Origin: Ostrinia nubilalis
Lineage: Eukaryota > Arthropoda > Insecta > Lepidoptera > Crambidae
DNA: 64,000 bases
Assembly (NCBI RefSeq): GCF_963855985.1
Contig: NC_087099.1
Span: 12,058,001-12,122,000, forward strand
Direction: 5' to 3'
The notes under the pieces were generated by a model, which was given only the letters and a program-made list of their open reading frames with translations, had not been told where the DNA came from and did no database searches. Of this stretch, positions 33,006 to 44,900 are shown one piece after another; positions within the stretch are counted from its first letter, which is position 1; each line of letters begins with the position of its first letter. The position numbers and the translations under genes are program-made.

Positions 33006-35927
33006 CTACCGGTATATTTTATCGTCGTGCGGCGGCATACTAATAAAATAGGGGGCGGGTGGGGGCGCTAAGTACCGGACTGAACCGGGCCCCGGCTGTA
33101 CCTTATGTGGCAGAGTGGCTGTGGATAACGACGCGGGGGGCAGGGTCGCGGCGTACCCGGGCCAGGCCCCGGCCCACAGCGGAGCCCCAGCTGTCGCAGG
33201 ACTACTAGCCAGCGGCCCTCCCCTGTACGACGTTGTTGTCATCCGCAACCGAACAACGCATATCGCAATTATCAGTATAGCTATAAATGCAACCACACCA
33301 CCTACTATTCCTATAATCAAGTTATCATCGTTCGTTGTTGATGCCATACCGACCACTGGAGCACCTTTCGGCTCGCCATTTGCCTTTGGCCGGTCGTGCG
33401 AAGGGGCAACAGACCAAATTATGTCAGGCTCCGCTGAAGTACGGTGTACGAGACGAGGTGATGGAGTGGTCGTTACAATACTGGACGAAGAAGATGGAAG
33501 TGTGGTCCTCCGCCTAGTTTCGCACGATAACTCGTCGTCTCCTATCTCAACTAATAAGAATCCTGATAAATGGTCTGGAGAGTCACATCGGACGTTATCT
33601 ATACCGACATTGGGAAGCCATCTCCTAAGAGCTCGTGCATTACAGTCACATTTGATCGGGTTGGTGTCCAATCCGAACATTGACAAGTCGGCGCGACGAT
33701 CATCCAAGGCTACAAGCAACTGCGGTTGTAAAGTACTCAACTGACTTCCAGCTACATCGATTGTGATTTGAGATGATCTTGGTAATGGGAAGAGCAATGC
33801 AGGTGGAAGGCTAGACACTGAAGTGTTTCGGAACCTGACTGTGATAGCTGGGGACTTCAAGCCTGCGAGAACACCAGAAGACACTGTTTTCAATCGAGAC
33901 CCTCTAATCCCAAGTTCTTCTAAGCGAGGATGCAAAGTTGAATGCAACTGGTCAGCGCCAATATTGGTATCCTTTACCTCTACGTCTAACTTCTCAAGAG
34001 CCAACAGGTACTGAAGCATGCCTTGCATATCCAAATACCCTAGTCTTGGATAGCCATAAGCTCTCAACTCAATCAGATTAGGTAACGATCTGAAAGCATT
34101 TTTCTCTATTCTTGTGCATTTATCCAAGTACCTGATATCAAGAATTCGCAAAGACGATAAACCTTCGAAGTTACCATCAGCAATCATTACTATTGGGTTA
34201 TTTGAGATGTTAAGGCGTTGGAGGTTTTTGAGTTTAGGCCATGAAATGGCAAGAGCTCCAGATACATCTACTATCTGGTTGTGAGACAAATCTAACGATT
34301 CAAGCAGTGTCGTTCTGGTGAAAGTTTTCTCTGACAAGCCCGTAATATTATTGAATGACAAGTTCAAACTGTACAAAAAGGGTGTTTCGAGTTGACCCAC
34401 TGATCTCATTCCTGTGCCAGCTAGGTTCAGCTCCCGGACTGTTTTTGGTTCAGTAAGGACATTACTGATCGTCTTCTCTGACAGTGGATTGAATGATAAA
34501 TCCAGCTTCTTAATGTTAACCATAACACTATCCTCTGCAGGAATATCGATGATCTCGTTGTAAGATAAATCGACAGATGAGACAAAGAAATATTGCTTTT
34601 GTAAAGCCTTCAACGGGGCATGCTCAAACAGATTTCTGCTCAATACAATTTTTTCTAGCATGTGTAACCTTGAGCGATCAAAAATGTTATCCGGTAATTC
34701 AGTAAGGGAATTTCCAGCTAAATCCAACAGTTCCAATCTAATAAGTCCCTCGAACAGCCTGTCACCGAGGCGGTCGATCTTGTTGTCGGAGAGATCTAAA
34801 TATTGTATTTGTGAGGAGTTATGGAAAGCCATTTCGCTTATTGTTTCAATTTCGTTTCGCGCCAACAAAATCGTTCTTAGTTTCGGAAGGCGAGCGAAGT
34901 CAAGTTCGTCGACGTTTTTCAAAGCGTTACCAGACAAGTCCACTAATTCCAAATACTGTAAAGTGCTTATAAGCTCCGAGGGGAAGAAATTAAATTTATT
35001 GTTCGTAAGTATAATTTCGCGTAAACGGGGATGGATTTTAAATGAAGATGGGAATAGATAACTTAGCTGGTTATCCGAAAGATCTATAACTTCCAAACTC
35101 GTCCCAGTGTTGAAGAACTCTCCCTTGAAAGCGTTTAATTGATTCCCTTTGAGAGACAAATACCGAATAGACATTACGTTTACAAAAGCCGGCGTTCTGA
35201 TGTTGACTATATTATTGTAGGATAAGTCTAAATAGGTCAAGTTTCGTAGATTTTTGAAAGTATTTTCTGATACCTCTTGAAGAAGATTGTTTGATAAATC
35301 AACGTATTCCAAATTAGGTGTTTTCATGAATAAATTAACGGGGAGAGCCTTTAATCCGACGTGACTTATATCCACGCTCAATAAGCCTTGATTATGATTG
35401 AAGACGCTTTGAGGCAAAACACTGATGTGGGCATTTCGGCTCATGTTCAGATGAGTTAAGCTCGGGATAAACTCGAAAGCATTTGCTGGGATTTCTGACA
35501 GTTGATTCCCGGATATATCCAAGAACCACAGCCCTACAAACTTGAGCTGCTGACCGGTGAAGCCTAAAATTCTGTTTTGGCTCAAAGACAGGAATTGCAG
35601 CGAAGATTCCAAGCCGCTGAATACCTCTGCCGATATGGAATTTAATAAGTTGCCTGATAGATCTAGGTGTTGGAGCATTTTGAAGTGATCGAACGCTGCG
35701 GGCGGTAGTTCCCTGATAACATTTCTGGACAAAACCAAGGATGTAACTCTGTCGGAGACTGCTCGGAGTATGTCACTAGATAAAGCAGTGACTCTGTTAA
35801 AACCTAAGTGTACAGAAACTAAGTTCGGCAGTCGCGAGAGTGCAGTGGCGGGAATAAGAAGGATATTGTTGTCTCGGAGCAGCAAAGTTTGCAGGCTTGT
35901 TAAACCGTCGAACGCGTCGTCCTCGAC
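33006..35927 (-). CDS. LRR gene terminal coding exon
   Basis: 2922 bp, 973 codons before the TAG at 33006-33008, uninterrupted. It opens VEDDAFDGLTSLQTLLLRDN and carries most of the leucine-rich repeats, the C-terminal cysteine cap (NPIKCDCNARALRRW), the stalk, the membrane span (IIGIVGGVVAFIAILIIAIC) and the tail ending DDKIYR. The tail region is unusually GC-rich compared with the rest of the exon. Acceptor CATTCCAG. Confidence 0.95.
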   Translation of the reverse strand, partial: VEDDAFDGLTSLQTLLLRDNNILLIPATALSRLPNLVSVHLGFNRVTALSSDILRAVSDRVTSLVLSRNVIRELPPAAFDHFKMLQHLDLSGNLLNSISAEVFSGLESSLQFLSLSQNRILGFTGQQLKFVGLWFLDISGNQLSEIPANAFEFIPSLTHLNMSRNAHISVLPQSVFNHNQGLLSVDISHVGLKALPVNLFMKTPNLEYVDLSNNLLQEVSENTFKNLRNLTYLDLSYNNIVNIRTPAFVNVMSIRYLSLKGNQLNAFKGEFFNTGTSLEVIDLSDNQLSYLFPSSFKIHPRLREIILTNNKFNFFPSELISTLQYLELVDLSGNALKNVDELDFARLPKLRTILLARNEIETISEMAFHNSSQIQYLDLSDNKIDRLGDRLFEGLIRLELLDLAGNSLTELPDNIFDRSRLHMLEKIVLSRNLFEHAPLKALQKQYFFVSSVDLSYNEIIDIPAEDSVMVNIKKLDLSFNPLSEKTISNVLTEPKTVRELNLAGTGMRSVGQLETPFLYSLNLSFNNITGLSEKTFTRTTLLESLDLSHNQIVDVSGALAISWPKLKNLQRLNISNNPIVMIADGNFEGLSSLRILDIRYLDKCTRIEKNAFRSLPNLIELRAYGYPRLGYLDMQGMLQYLLALEKLDVEVKDTNIGADQLHSTLHPRLEELGIRGSRLKTVSSGVLAGLKSPAITVRFRNTSVSSLPPALLFPLPRSSQITIDVAGSQLSTLQPQLLVALDDRRADLSMFGLDTNPIKCDCNARALRRWLPNVGIDNVRCDSPDHLSGFLLVEIGDDELSCETRRRTTLPSSSSSIVTTTPSPRLVHRTSAEPDIIWSVAPSHDRPKANGEPKGAPVVGMASTTNDDNLIIGIVGGVVAFIAILIIAICVVRLRMTTTSYRGGPLASSPATAGAPLWAGAWPGYAATLPPASLSTATLPHKVQPGPGSVRYLAPPPAPYFISMPPHDDKIYR

Positions 35928-38900
35928 CTGGAATGGAAAAAGTAAATGTTTAGAAATGTGCTGGATATTTTGCCTCGCTGAAATAGCATTTTTTGCCGAG
36001 TAAATAGAAACGAAATATCGGAGCTTTTAATCTTTGAATCAACATTGCCTTTCTATGTTTTCTAAAAAGCGAAAACTGTTTGAAAGCTACTGTATCTAAT
36101 AACGATTTTAATTTATCACAAAAATATTTCAAATTGAATTCATAGAATTTTTCTTTTAAATATTCAATAAAGTTGCTTTAACTTTGAGTTAACTTTTTGT
36201 TCCAAACTCTATTTTCGTAAAATTTACTCACAGTACGTAAAGAATTGACGCCAACGTCCAAATATCGTAGTTCTGTGAGTCCCACAAAAGTGCCAGGAGA
36301 CAGCTTCACCAGGTTGTTCCTGCTGAGGTCCAGCACTTGCAGGGAGACCAGGGAACTGAGGTGGCTATTGTCGATGTTCTGAAAACAATGTTCAATTTAA
36401 ATAAATGCAGTTAAATATGCTATACAAGTTTTTCACCGCAATTACACCTGTCTAATAAAATACCTTGAAACGACTAACGATTGATCTTGAAAGCCCAGGG
36501 CTAAGTATCTTTAGAACTACTTGACTTATTTTGTAAAACTTCAAAAATCGATTGCCTCAGATAGAAATGAACCCACGATCTTCGAGCTTCGTTTGCTGGC
36601 CTACGAAGACTGAGTACTAAATACAAAATAGGCTAACAGTGTTCATACTGATAAAAAGTAGAACAAATTACCCTTTGTACCATAAATAAACAGACATTCA
36701 GAAAACTTATTCAAACCTGCTATGACATTTCTGAAGGAGAGCCACGTCACACAAATACATTTCTAGCTTTACTTTACATGGAGACCCTTTTATCGAATGA
36801 AACACAGAAATAGCTTGTAGATTTACTTAGTCACGAGTAAAAACTAAATTGAAATGGAAAAACAAATTAATGACGCGAATGTCTATAAATTCTTACGTAC
36901 ATTTAGAATACAGATTTGTTTTTATTTCAATTTAAACAAAGTAGGGAATAAACATTATGCGTATGTATTTTCATGTTACCTAATAAATCATTAAGTAGGT
37001 TCACTTAGCAAATTGAGAAAAATATTTTTTCTACTTACTAAAAATATCTTAAAACGTATTTCAGGCCTTATAAAGCCCTGTTTTGTCCCAAAATCAATGA
37101 GTAACTCCAAGCTATTGATTGTTTGGAAATTACTAACAAGGCAAGGCTGTTACTTTTATAATTAAAACTAAATAAAATTAACCTACCTATTTACCTTTAC
37201 CTTACCTACATAAAATTTTAAAGTATTCGTAATAAAAATCGACTATAGAAGACTCAAAAACCATTTTTAGCGCACACCGAATCAAAGATCACTAAGTATA
37301 ATACCAACAGAAATTAAACCCCAACCCACTCCAATCAACCCCGCCCCGAAAATAAATAAAGCTCACCGAAATCATGTTGCTAGACAGATTCAGATGTCTC
37401 AGCGCTGCGAACGACTTAATAGCCACAGTTGGAAAATCTGTAATAAAGTTCTCTGACAGATCCAGCTTCTCCAGATTCTCAGTCCCTTGGAACACGTCGC
37501 TGTTGAATTTGTTTAGCCTATTGCGGCCTAGGTCCAGGGTTTGAAGCTCGCTGAGGCCAATGAAGGCGCCCCCTTCGATGGTCGATATCATGTTTCCGTG
37601 TAAGTCGATTTCTTCCAAAGTCTTCTGAGCGATGAATGATGCTTGCCGGATTGTTGCTGGAACAAATAAATTATTATTATTTATCTATTTATATCTATAA
37701 AAGCGAAAGGTCACTGGCTCACTCACTCATCACGAAATCTCAAAAACTACAAATTTTGCATAGGGTTTGCTTTCAAAACGGTGCTCACTAAGACGGGATT
37801 TTGCAAAATTCAACCCCTAAGGAGGTAAAACGGGATCCACGAGTACGAAAAGTGACTACTATTTGATTAAAAATGTTTCGTAGTAGGTTCCATTACCTAA
37901 TTATTAAAAGTATACGATTCTAAGAAAACATATGAGAATCGTAATAGAGACAAATATAAATAAATGCTCCAGGAATTTACGAGAAGTAATCTTTTTCCAA
38001 ACAAGATATTAAGAAAAACTCATAGTATTTTCTTAGAATAGCTCCCAGTGGAATTAGTATGTATCCTTAGAACCTTACGAGCAGATTTATTGTGAAATAA
38101 GATATCACTGTAAGATATCATAAAAAGATAACACAAACTGCAATTAAGCTTAAACGTATATTTTTTCATGAAAATGTAATTTACATCTTAATTATTATTA
38201 AGTTCAAATATTCTTATGTTTGATTATAGGCAATGAAAAGGTTAATAAATTAAAATCTTACCTATTCTGTTTTCTCTCAGCGAAATAATTCTCAACGATT
38301 GAGGTCCGTTTAGTGATGAAGAAGGTACAGAATTCATATTATTTCGATCCAAGCGTAATATCTGGAAAAAATAAACATATTCGCCTTAAAGTATAAATAA
38401 AAGAATTTAAAAAACTAATGGCGAAAAAGCTATAGTCTTATTATGACATAAGCTAACTCTACACGCTCTAACTTCCAAACTCTACACCTTGAGCCTAAGA
38501 GGAAAAATTAATTCACTATTCATTAACGATATTTTGTGTAGTACCACAGAATAATACCAATACTTACTGTACTGGTAGTACCGACATTTTTGTAAAAAAT
38601 ATGCAGTAAAATATATCTAATTCAAAGAAAATTTATACCTTCAGAACATCACACCCAATGAGCAGTCCTTCTTCGATTCCCCTGATGTTATTCCCGCTCA
38701 GATCCAACTCTTCCAAAGCGGGCAGGTTGTGGAGTTCTGCCGTCGAGAATATGGGGTTCAGGTTGTCTCCAAGAAGATTGTCAGCGAAGACCAGTCTGCT
38801 GATGTTTCCTCGGATGCCAGCGAGGAGTCGGTCTGGGAGACGCCGGAGACTGTTGAAGGAAAAGTCCAGCTCCTTTAAGGGTATCCCGTAGGATGAGAAG

Positions 38901-41900
38901 ATCTGGAAAGGAAAGAGTAAGGGTCAAAATACAATGTATGACAATATGTAACCTATTAAGAACATTAGTTTATTTTCAAACTCTTTAATTTGAAGAGTAA
39001 TAATGACGTTACAAACATTACCTATCTCTAAATTACTAATATTTTGCTCAATGTTATAAAACAACGTCGCTTTCCTGTCTGTCTGTCCATGTAGATGCTT
39101 AGATCTTTAAAACTACGCAAGGGATTTTCATGCGGTTTTTTTAATACATAGAGTGATTCAAAAGGAAAGTTTTTAAGTATAATATTGTACCTGTACGAAG
39201 CAGGGGCGGTTCGCTAGTTCATAATATTTTGCTCAATAAGGAAGCCTTATCTTACAATTTTAGTATACAATAAATATCTATTCAGGTGAATGAATAACAA
39301 ACGTAGGTAATATTAGTTAAATGTAAGCTCTGTGGCAAACATTCTCTTAATAAACTTTTCATTGGGTATTGTTCGGGTTGCCCCGAAACAAGATGTTAAA
39401 TGATAAAACTTGATTTAGATAAAAAAGACTTATATTTGCACTTGAACTTATGTTAATGAATGAGTACGCGCGGCGCTCTTGATGGCTCAATGCGAACTGA
39501 TTTGGTGAATGAAATATGAAATATTGATGAATTAGGTCAACGCGCAAATTGATGAGTTTACATAAATGTACGTAGCTTGCTCGTACATATTCCCGGACGA
39601 GAGAATGAGGCTGTTAGTAGAATATGAAGATAAGCATGATCTATTCTAACAAGATGATAGAACAATGTTTAGTCTATAACTAAGTATACTAAGATGGTTT
39701 TGATTAGTACTCGAATGATTTTCAAGGTGATTTGAACAATTGGGTATCATCATATTATTCTAATCACTAGAGTCCGGAATTGTAAACACTGAACGTAGCA
39801 CAGGCGTTGTGCTTCTATTTTGCTTTGACACGCGCGCACTTTGCTCACTTAATTGATTTACATTACACTGCACTTCACTGACACTTGGACGAGCAGCTGG
39901 CTGCGGGCCAGCCGGCCCCGCGGCCGCCGGCGCCGTGGACCCTCGCCTGCAGCGCCACCACACGGCGGCTGACGCGACTCCCAGCACCAGCGCGAACATC
40001 ACGTATATTGCCACATAATGGTGGACATCATGATATGAAACGGTTTCTGCTATTGGTTCAGTGCGTTTCATTTGATCTAACTGCTGCCTAATTTCTTGTA
40101 ACTGAAGATAATGGGTCATGTTATCAGTTTCATTGATTGATGTAACTGTTTCTGGTAGAGATAGATTGAAGATACGGTTTATAGGCGAAATCTCCGGTGC
40201 TTCTATCTTGGGGCTGATACTCAATTTACTCGTCTCTTGCTTATGTGAATAAACGAGGAAATCAGCGGATTTGATTAAACAACCTTGACTCATTGTAAAT
40301 AGGCCAGCGTCGGTCAATTGCACTACGGTAACCTGATCTTCGCATAGCAACTTCAACTGACACTGACTGCAGCAATAATAAAAATAAGTATTTATTTTAT
40401 GTAGTTCGCTCCATTTATTGAAACATGGACTGTTGATTGATTGGCAACTTCTTGATTCTGGTAATCTCTCACACAAGCTGTGATCATCTTGAATGTGATA
40501 TATAGGCTTTCTTATGTGACAGAGAGATATTCCTGAAGCCTTGTTCAGGCACATGTCGAAATCCTTTTCAGAGAGTGGTACGAAAGCATCCTTTTTTACG
40601 TTGATAGCCACATACTCAGCTATAGGTATTATGGTTTTCTGGTTATGGTTTTCTGCTAAACGAGGTATTGGTATTGGTCTTAAAACTTCATACATGTCTC
40701 TGCTAATAAGTGGGATCTTGATCTCGAATATGATAAAATTGTAGGTTACTCGAGTCCGCACTTGTAACAAATTGTATATGTCTGAAAAGTCATAGTTATC
40801 GACTGGTAATGAGAGATCTTTTGGGAGCTGACCTGCTATAACATTCAACTCCTGTCTTACTTGGTCTGGCGTCAACAGGTGAAAATTGAACTTGCCATTA
40901 TAAATGTTTGTTATTGTATCCAATAATGTCTGCTGGATATTTTTGAGGCTGCTCAGTAGATTGTTGGCCATCAGGGCAGTGCTAAGAAATTCTGTTGTTA
41001 GTGATATGTTATGAACAGCAATGTTTACTTCACGTACTGCATTTTCAATTTGATTAATCCTTTTATTGATTATTTTGTGGTGTTTATCCATAATGCTTTC
41101 TGTGCGTTTTAAAAGGTTGAATTCAGCCTCTACAACCGAGGTTTGGTTTTTCCACAAGGATGCTAGATGCTTCTGGTTATCTTTGATGAGCTTGATATCC
41201 TGTAAGTACTTTTGTGCGAAACGTTCATCTAAGACTCCAAAAAGACTGTTAGCTACATATCCGATACCGTCTATAAGGCCGCGACGGCGGCGCGTGCGCG
41301 TATCGGGTTTCTGTTGCATTAAAATGTTATTGTAATATTGCAGTTCCGCGAACTCGTGCTGCAGTTGTAACATTATCTCGCGGCAATGCGATTGTTCTTT
41401 TATCTCCGAACACAAGTGGTCGAGATACTGAATGTATTTACTCAGTGTCGTGTTACCGTCTTGATAAGGAGTAGTATTGTAGTAGACTACTAAGCGCCAG
41501 TCGTCTCGAATTAAATGCATGTTCGTAATGCTATCGAAATAAAGACTATTATTCAGTAGCGGGGTTACGTTATACGAACTTTGTGCTGGACATATTATTG
41601 TCATGAAAATTAATAATACAGCTGTGGTTAGGGACATTAAGCTGTATGTTTTCTTGTTGGAGTGTGATGAACTTGTTTTTGAATGATTATCATGTTTACT
41701 TGGGACTTGATTGCTTGATTGTTGTTCATTTTCTTGATCATGGACTGGTAGTACAGACAGTTTTACAATTGGTCGCTGTAGGAGTCCATTTTTTGTTTTG
41801 AGTGTTACGACTCTGACATATCCATCGCTCCCTGGGTGAAGCTGTACAACCCGTCCTAAGGGCCATTTCCCGGGAGGAAGATTGTCGTCTCTGATCACTA

Positions 41901-44900
41901 CAACGTCGTTTTCCTTGATATTACGTTGTGGCTTCCTCCACTTGCTTCTTGCTGCTAGTAGAGTAAGGTACTCATTAGACCAACGATCCCAAATATCCTT
42001 GTATATGCTTTGGGTTAGATGCCATCTGGTTCTCAAATCGGTTTCTGTGTTGTATATGGTTAGTGTGGGACCACTTGCTAGGAAGTGAGCCGGTGTGATG
42101 GCGTCTATGTCGTTGGGGTCTTCTGTTAAAGAGCATAGCGGTCTAGAGTTCAAACAGCCCTCTAGTTGAGTTAGGATGGTGCTGTACTCTTCAAATGTGA
42201 GCATTTGTTCACCAATGACACGCTTGAGATGGTATTTTAGGCTTTTAACGGCAGCCTCCCACAGCCCACCTGCTGACGGCCAGGAAGGAGCGTTAAAATG
42301 CCACTCAATGCCCATGCTAGTCACCTCTGATAGAAAATCTTGGTTGATGATATCACGCAATGCATCATATTCTTGTTGGAGGATCTTGTTGGCTCCTATG
42401 AAGTTACGGCCTTGATCGCTATAGATGTGAGCGGGCACACCTCTTCTTGCGGCCATACGACGCAGTGCTGACAGAAAGGCTGACGCTGTTAGATCCGAAA
42501 CTAACTCCAGATGTACAGCCTTAGTAGCCATGCATATAAACACAGCTACGTAGCCCTTTGTGGTTTTGATGCCACGGCCCTTGTTGGCTTTAATCATGAC
42601 ATGACCGGTGTAGTCCACCCCTGTGTGAAGAAAGGGGCGCGACGGGTTCGATCTGGATGGCGGCAGGTCGCCCATTAATTGGTTTTGTTGATCAGGATTA
42701 TGTTTTCTACATTTTACACAAAGACGTAGACGTTTTTTCGTTGCTCTAATACCACCGATGAGCCAATATTTACGCCTCAAGATTGATGTAGTTAGGCGTG
42801 GCCCGCCGTGATACGTGAGCTTGTGTGCTTCATCAATTAGTAGATCTGCTAATCTTGTGTTACTAGGGATGATAGCGGGATGTTTGGTTTCTTGGTCGAT
42901 ATTGGCATGTCTCAGCCGGCGGCCGACTCGTAAGACGCCATTTTGATCTAATATAGGGTTGAATGCTATTAACTTACTTTTGCAATTAATCGTCTTGTTT
43001 GCTTTTAAGCAGTTTATTTCTTCTATAAACTCCTCCTTTTGTACTTCTTTCACTATCATTTCTCTTGATTGGCGTAACTCCTCAAATGATAAATAATCTT
43101 GTTTCTTGTTTCTTCTGATGAATCTCAGGACCCATCCCAATATCTTGATAGCTTTGGGTAAGGAACTGGTTCTTGTCAGAAGGTCCTTGATAACATTGTT
43201 GTTGCATGTTTGTGTAACATTTACAATTGATTTCTTTTTGATTTCTAGGTCAGTGGTGTATTTTGTTGAATCATCATTTGTAGGTTGGTAAGTTGATAGC
43301 CATTCGGGGCCTTGCCACCAGAGGGTTTGATCATTTAGTTGAGAAGCTGTGTGGCCTCGGCTGGCGCAATCGGCGGGATTTTCTTTTGATTTAACGTAAT
43401 GCCAGCAGTCCGATGGCATTATGGCCGTTACTTGCTTCACTCGATTGGCCACAAAGGGTCTCCATCGTTCAGCGTCGCCGTTAAGCCATCCCAGGACAGC
43501 CATTGAGTCCACCCAGCCGTAGATCTTGATATCGTAGCTGCTGAGGCATGTCTTGACTTTGGCCATCAATTTTGATAATAACACTGCACCACTTAACTCT
43601 AGACGTGGCAATGATACCACTTTATTAAGGGGAGCAAGTTTGGATTTTCCTGCTACCAGAGTTATTGATTTTCTGTTATCTTGATCGATTCGACAGTAAA
43701 TGACACAAGCAAAGGCTTTCATACTTGCATCACAGAAACCATGAAGTTCTATGAAGTCTGATTTTAGTGTTCCTATCCATCTCGGAATTTGATAGTTACT
43801 AATCGCTTCTATATCGTCCTTGATTTTAACCCATTCCTCTTGTAAGTCCTTAGGTATTTGGTCGTCCCATTGAATGTTTGCTTTCCATGTATCTTGAAAC
43901 AATATTTTCATCTTGGTAGTAACAGGAGCAGACCAGCCTAAAGGATCATAGAGTCTTGAGATGTCAGATAAGAGCGATCGTTTGGTAGGCCATGGTGATT
44001 CTTGATTTATTTTAGATTGAAACGTGAATGTATCTGATTTGGGATTCCAGCCAAGCCCTAAGGTCTTTGTGGACTCTGCTTGCTTGAAATCAAATATATC
44101 TTGATTGTTTTCCTCGATGCTGACGCCTTTCAGTAATTCAGGTGAGTTGGATTTCCACTTCCTTAGGTTAAATCCACCTGAATTAAGAAGGTTAATCATG
44201 TCGGTTTGTAGTTGTTTAGCGGCTGTTATGGAGTGTTCACCGTGTATGAGATCGTCCATGTAAAAGCACTCCTCTAGGACACTTGGCGCAGAGCTTTCTT
44301 GGTAGTTCTCCTTTTCATCTCTAGCTAACTGCTTGAGTGTCATCATAGCTAGAAATGGGGCCGCCTTGGTGCCGTAGGTAACCGTTGCTAACTGGTAAAC
44401 TTCTAATTTTTGTGTTTGATCATTTCTCCAAATTATTTTTTGTAATTGTTGATCTTGATCGTGAAGCCATATTTGCCTAAACATTTTTTCAATGTCGGCC
44501 GTAAATGCAAATTTGTATTGTCTCCACTTGATTATGAGACTTTGCAGGTCTTGTTGTAAATTAGGACTTCGACACATCACGTCATTTAAACTTTGTCCAC
44601 TTGATGTTTTTGCTGATGCATTAAAAACGACACGAAGTTTTGTCGTCGAGGATTCCAGTCGCGTGACGCAATGATGAGGTAAATAACATTCAAATTGCTG
44701 TCAGCGATTTCAGGTTTCATGTGTCCAAGCGCTAAATAATCGTTAATAAATAACTTGTAGTCTTGTGCAATATCTACTTGTTTGTTGAGTTTTTGTTCCA
44801 ATGAATAAAATTGACCGATAGCCTTGTTTTTTGATGTACCTAAACTATCTTGATAATTAGGTTTCATCGGCAGCCTGACTTGGTATCTGCCGCTTTCTTG

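Noticed and set aside
33115..33744. 209-codon open frame on the plus strand
   Set aside because: It is antisense to the last exon of the LRR gene, whose GC-rich tail keeps the opposite strand open. No domain or start context.
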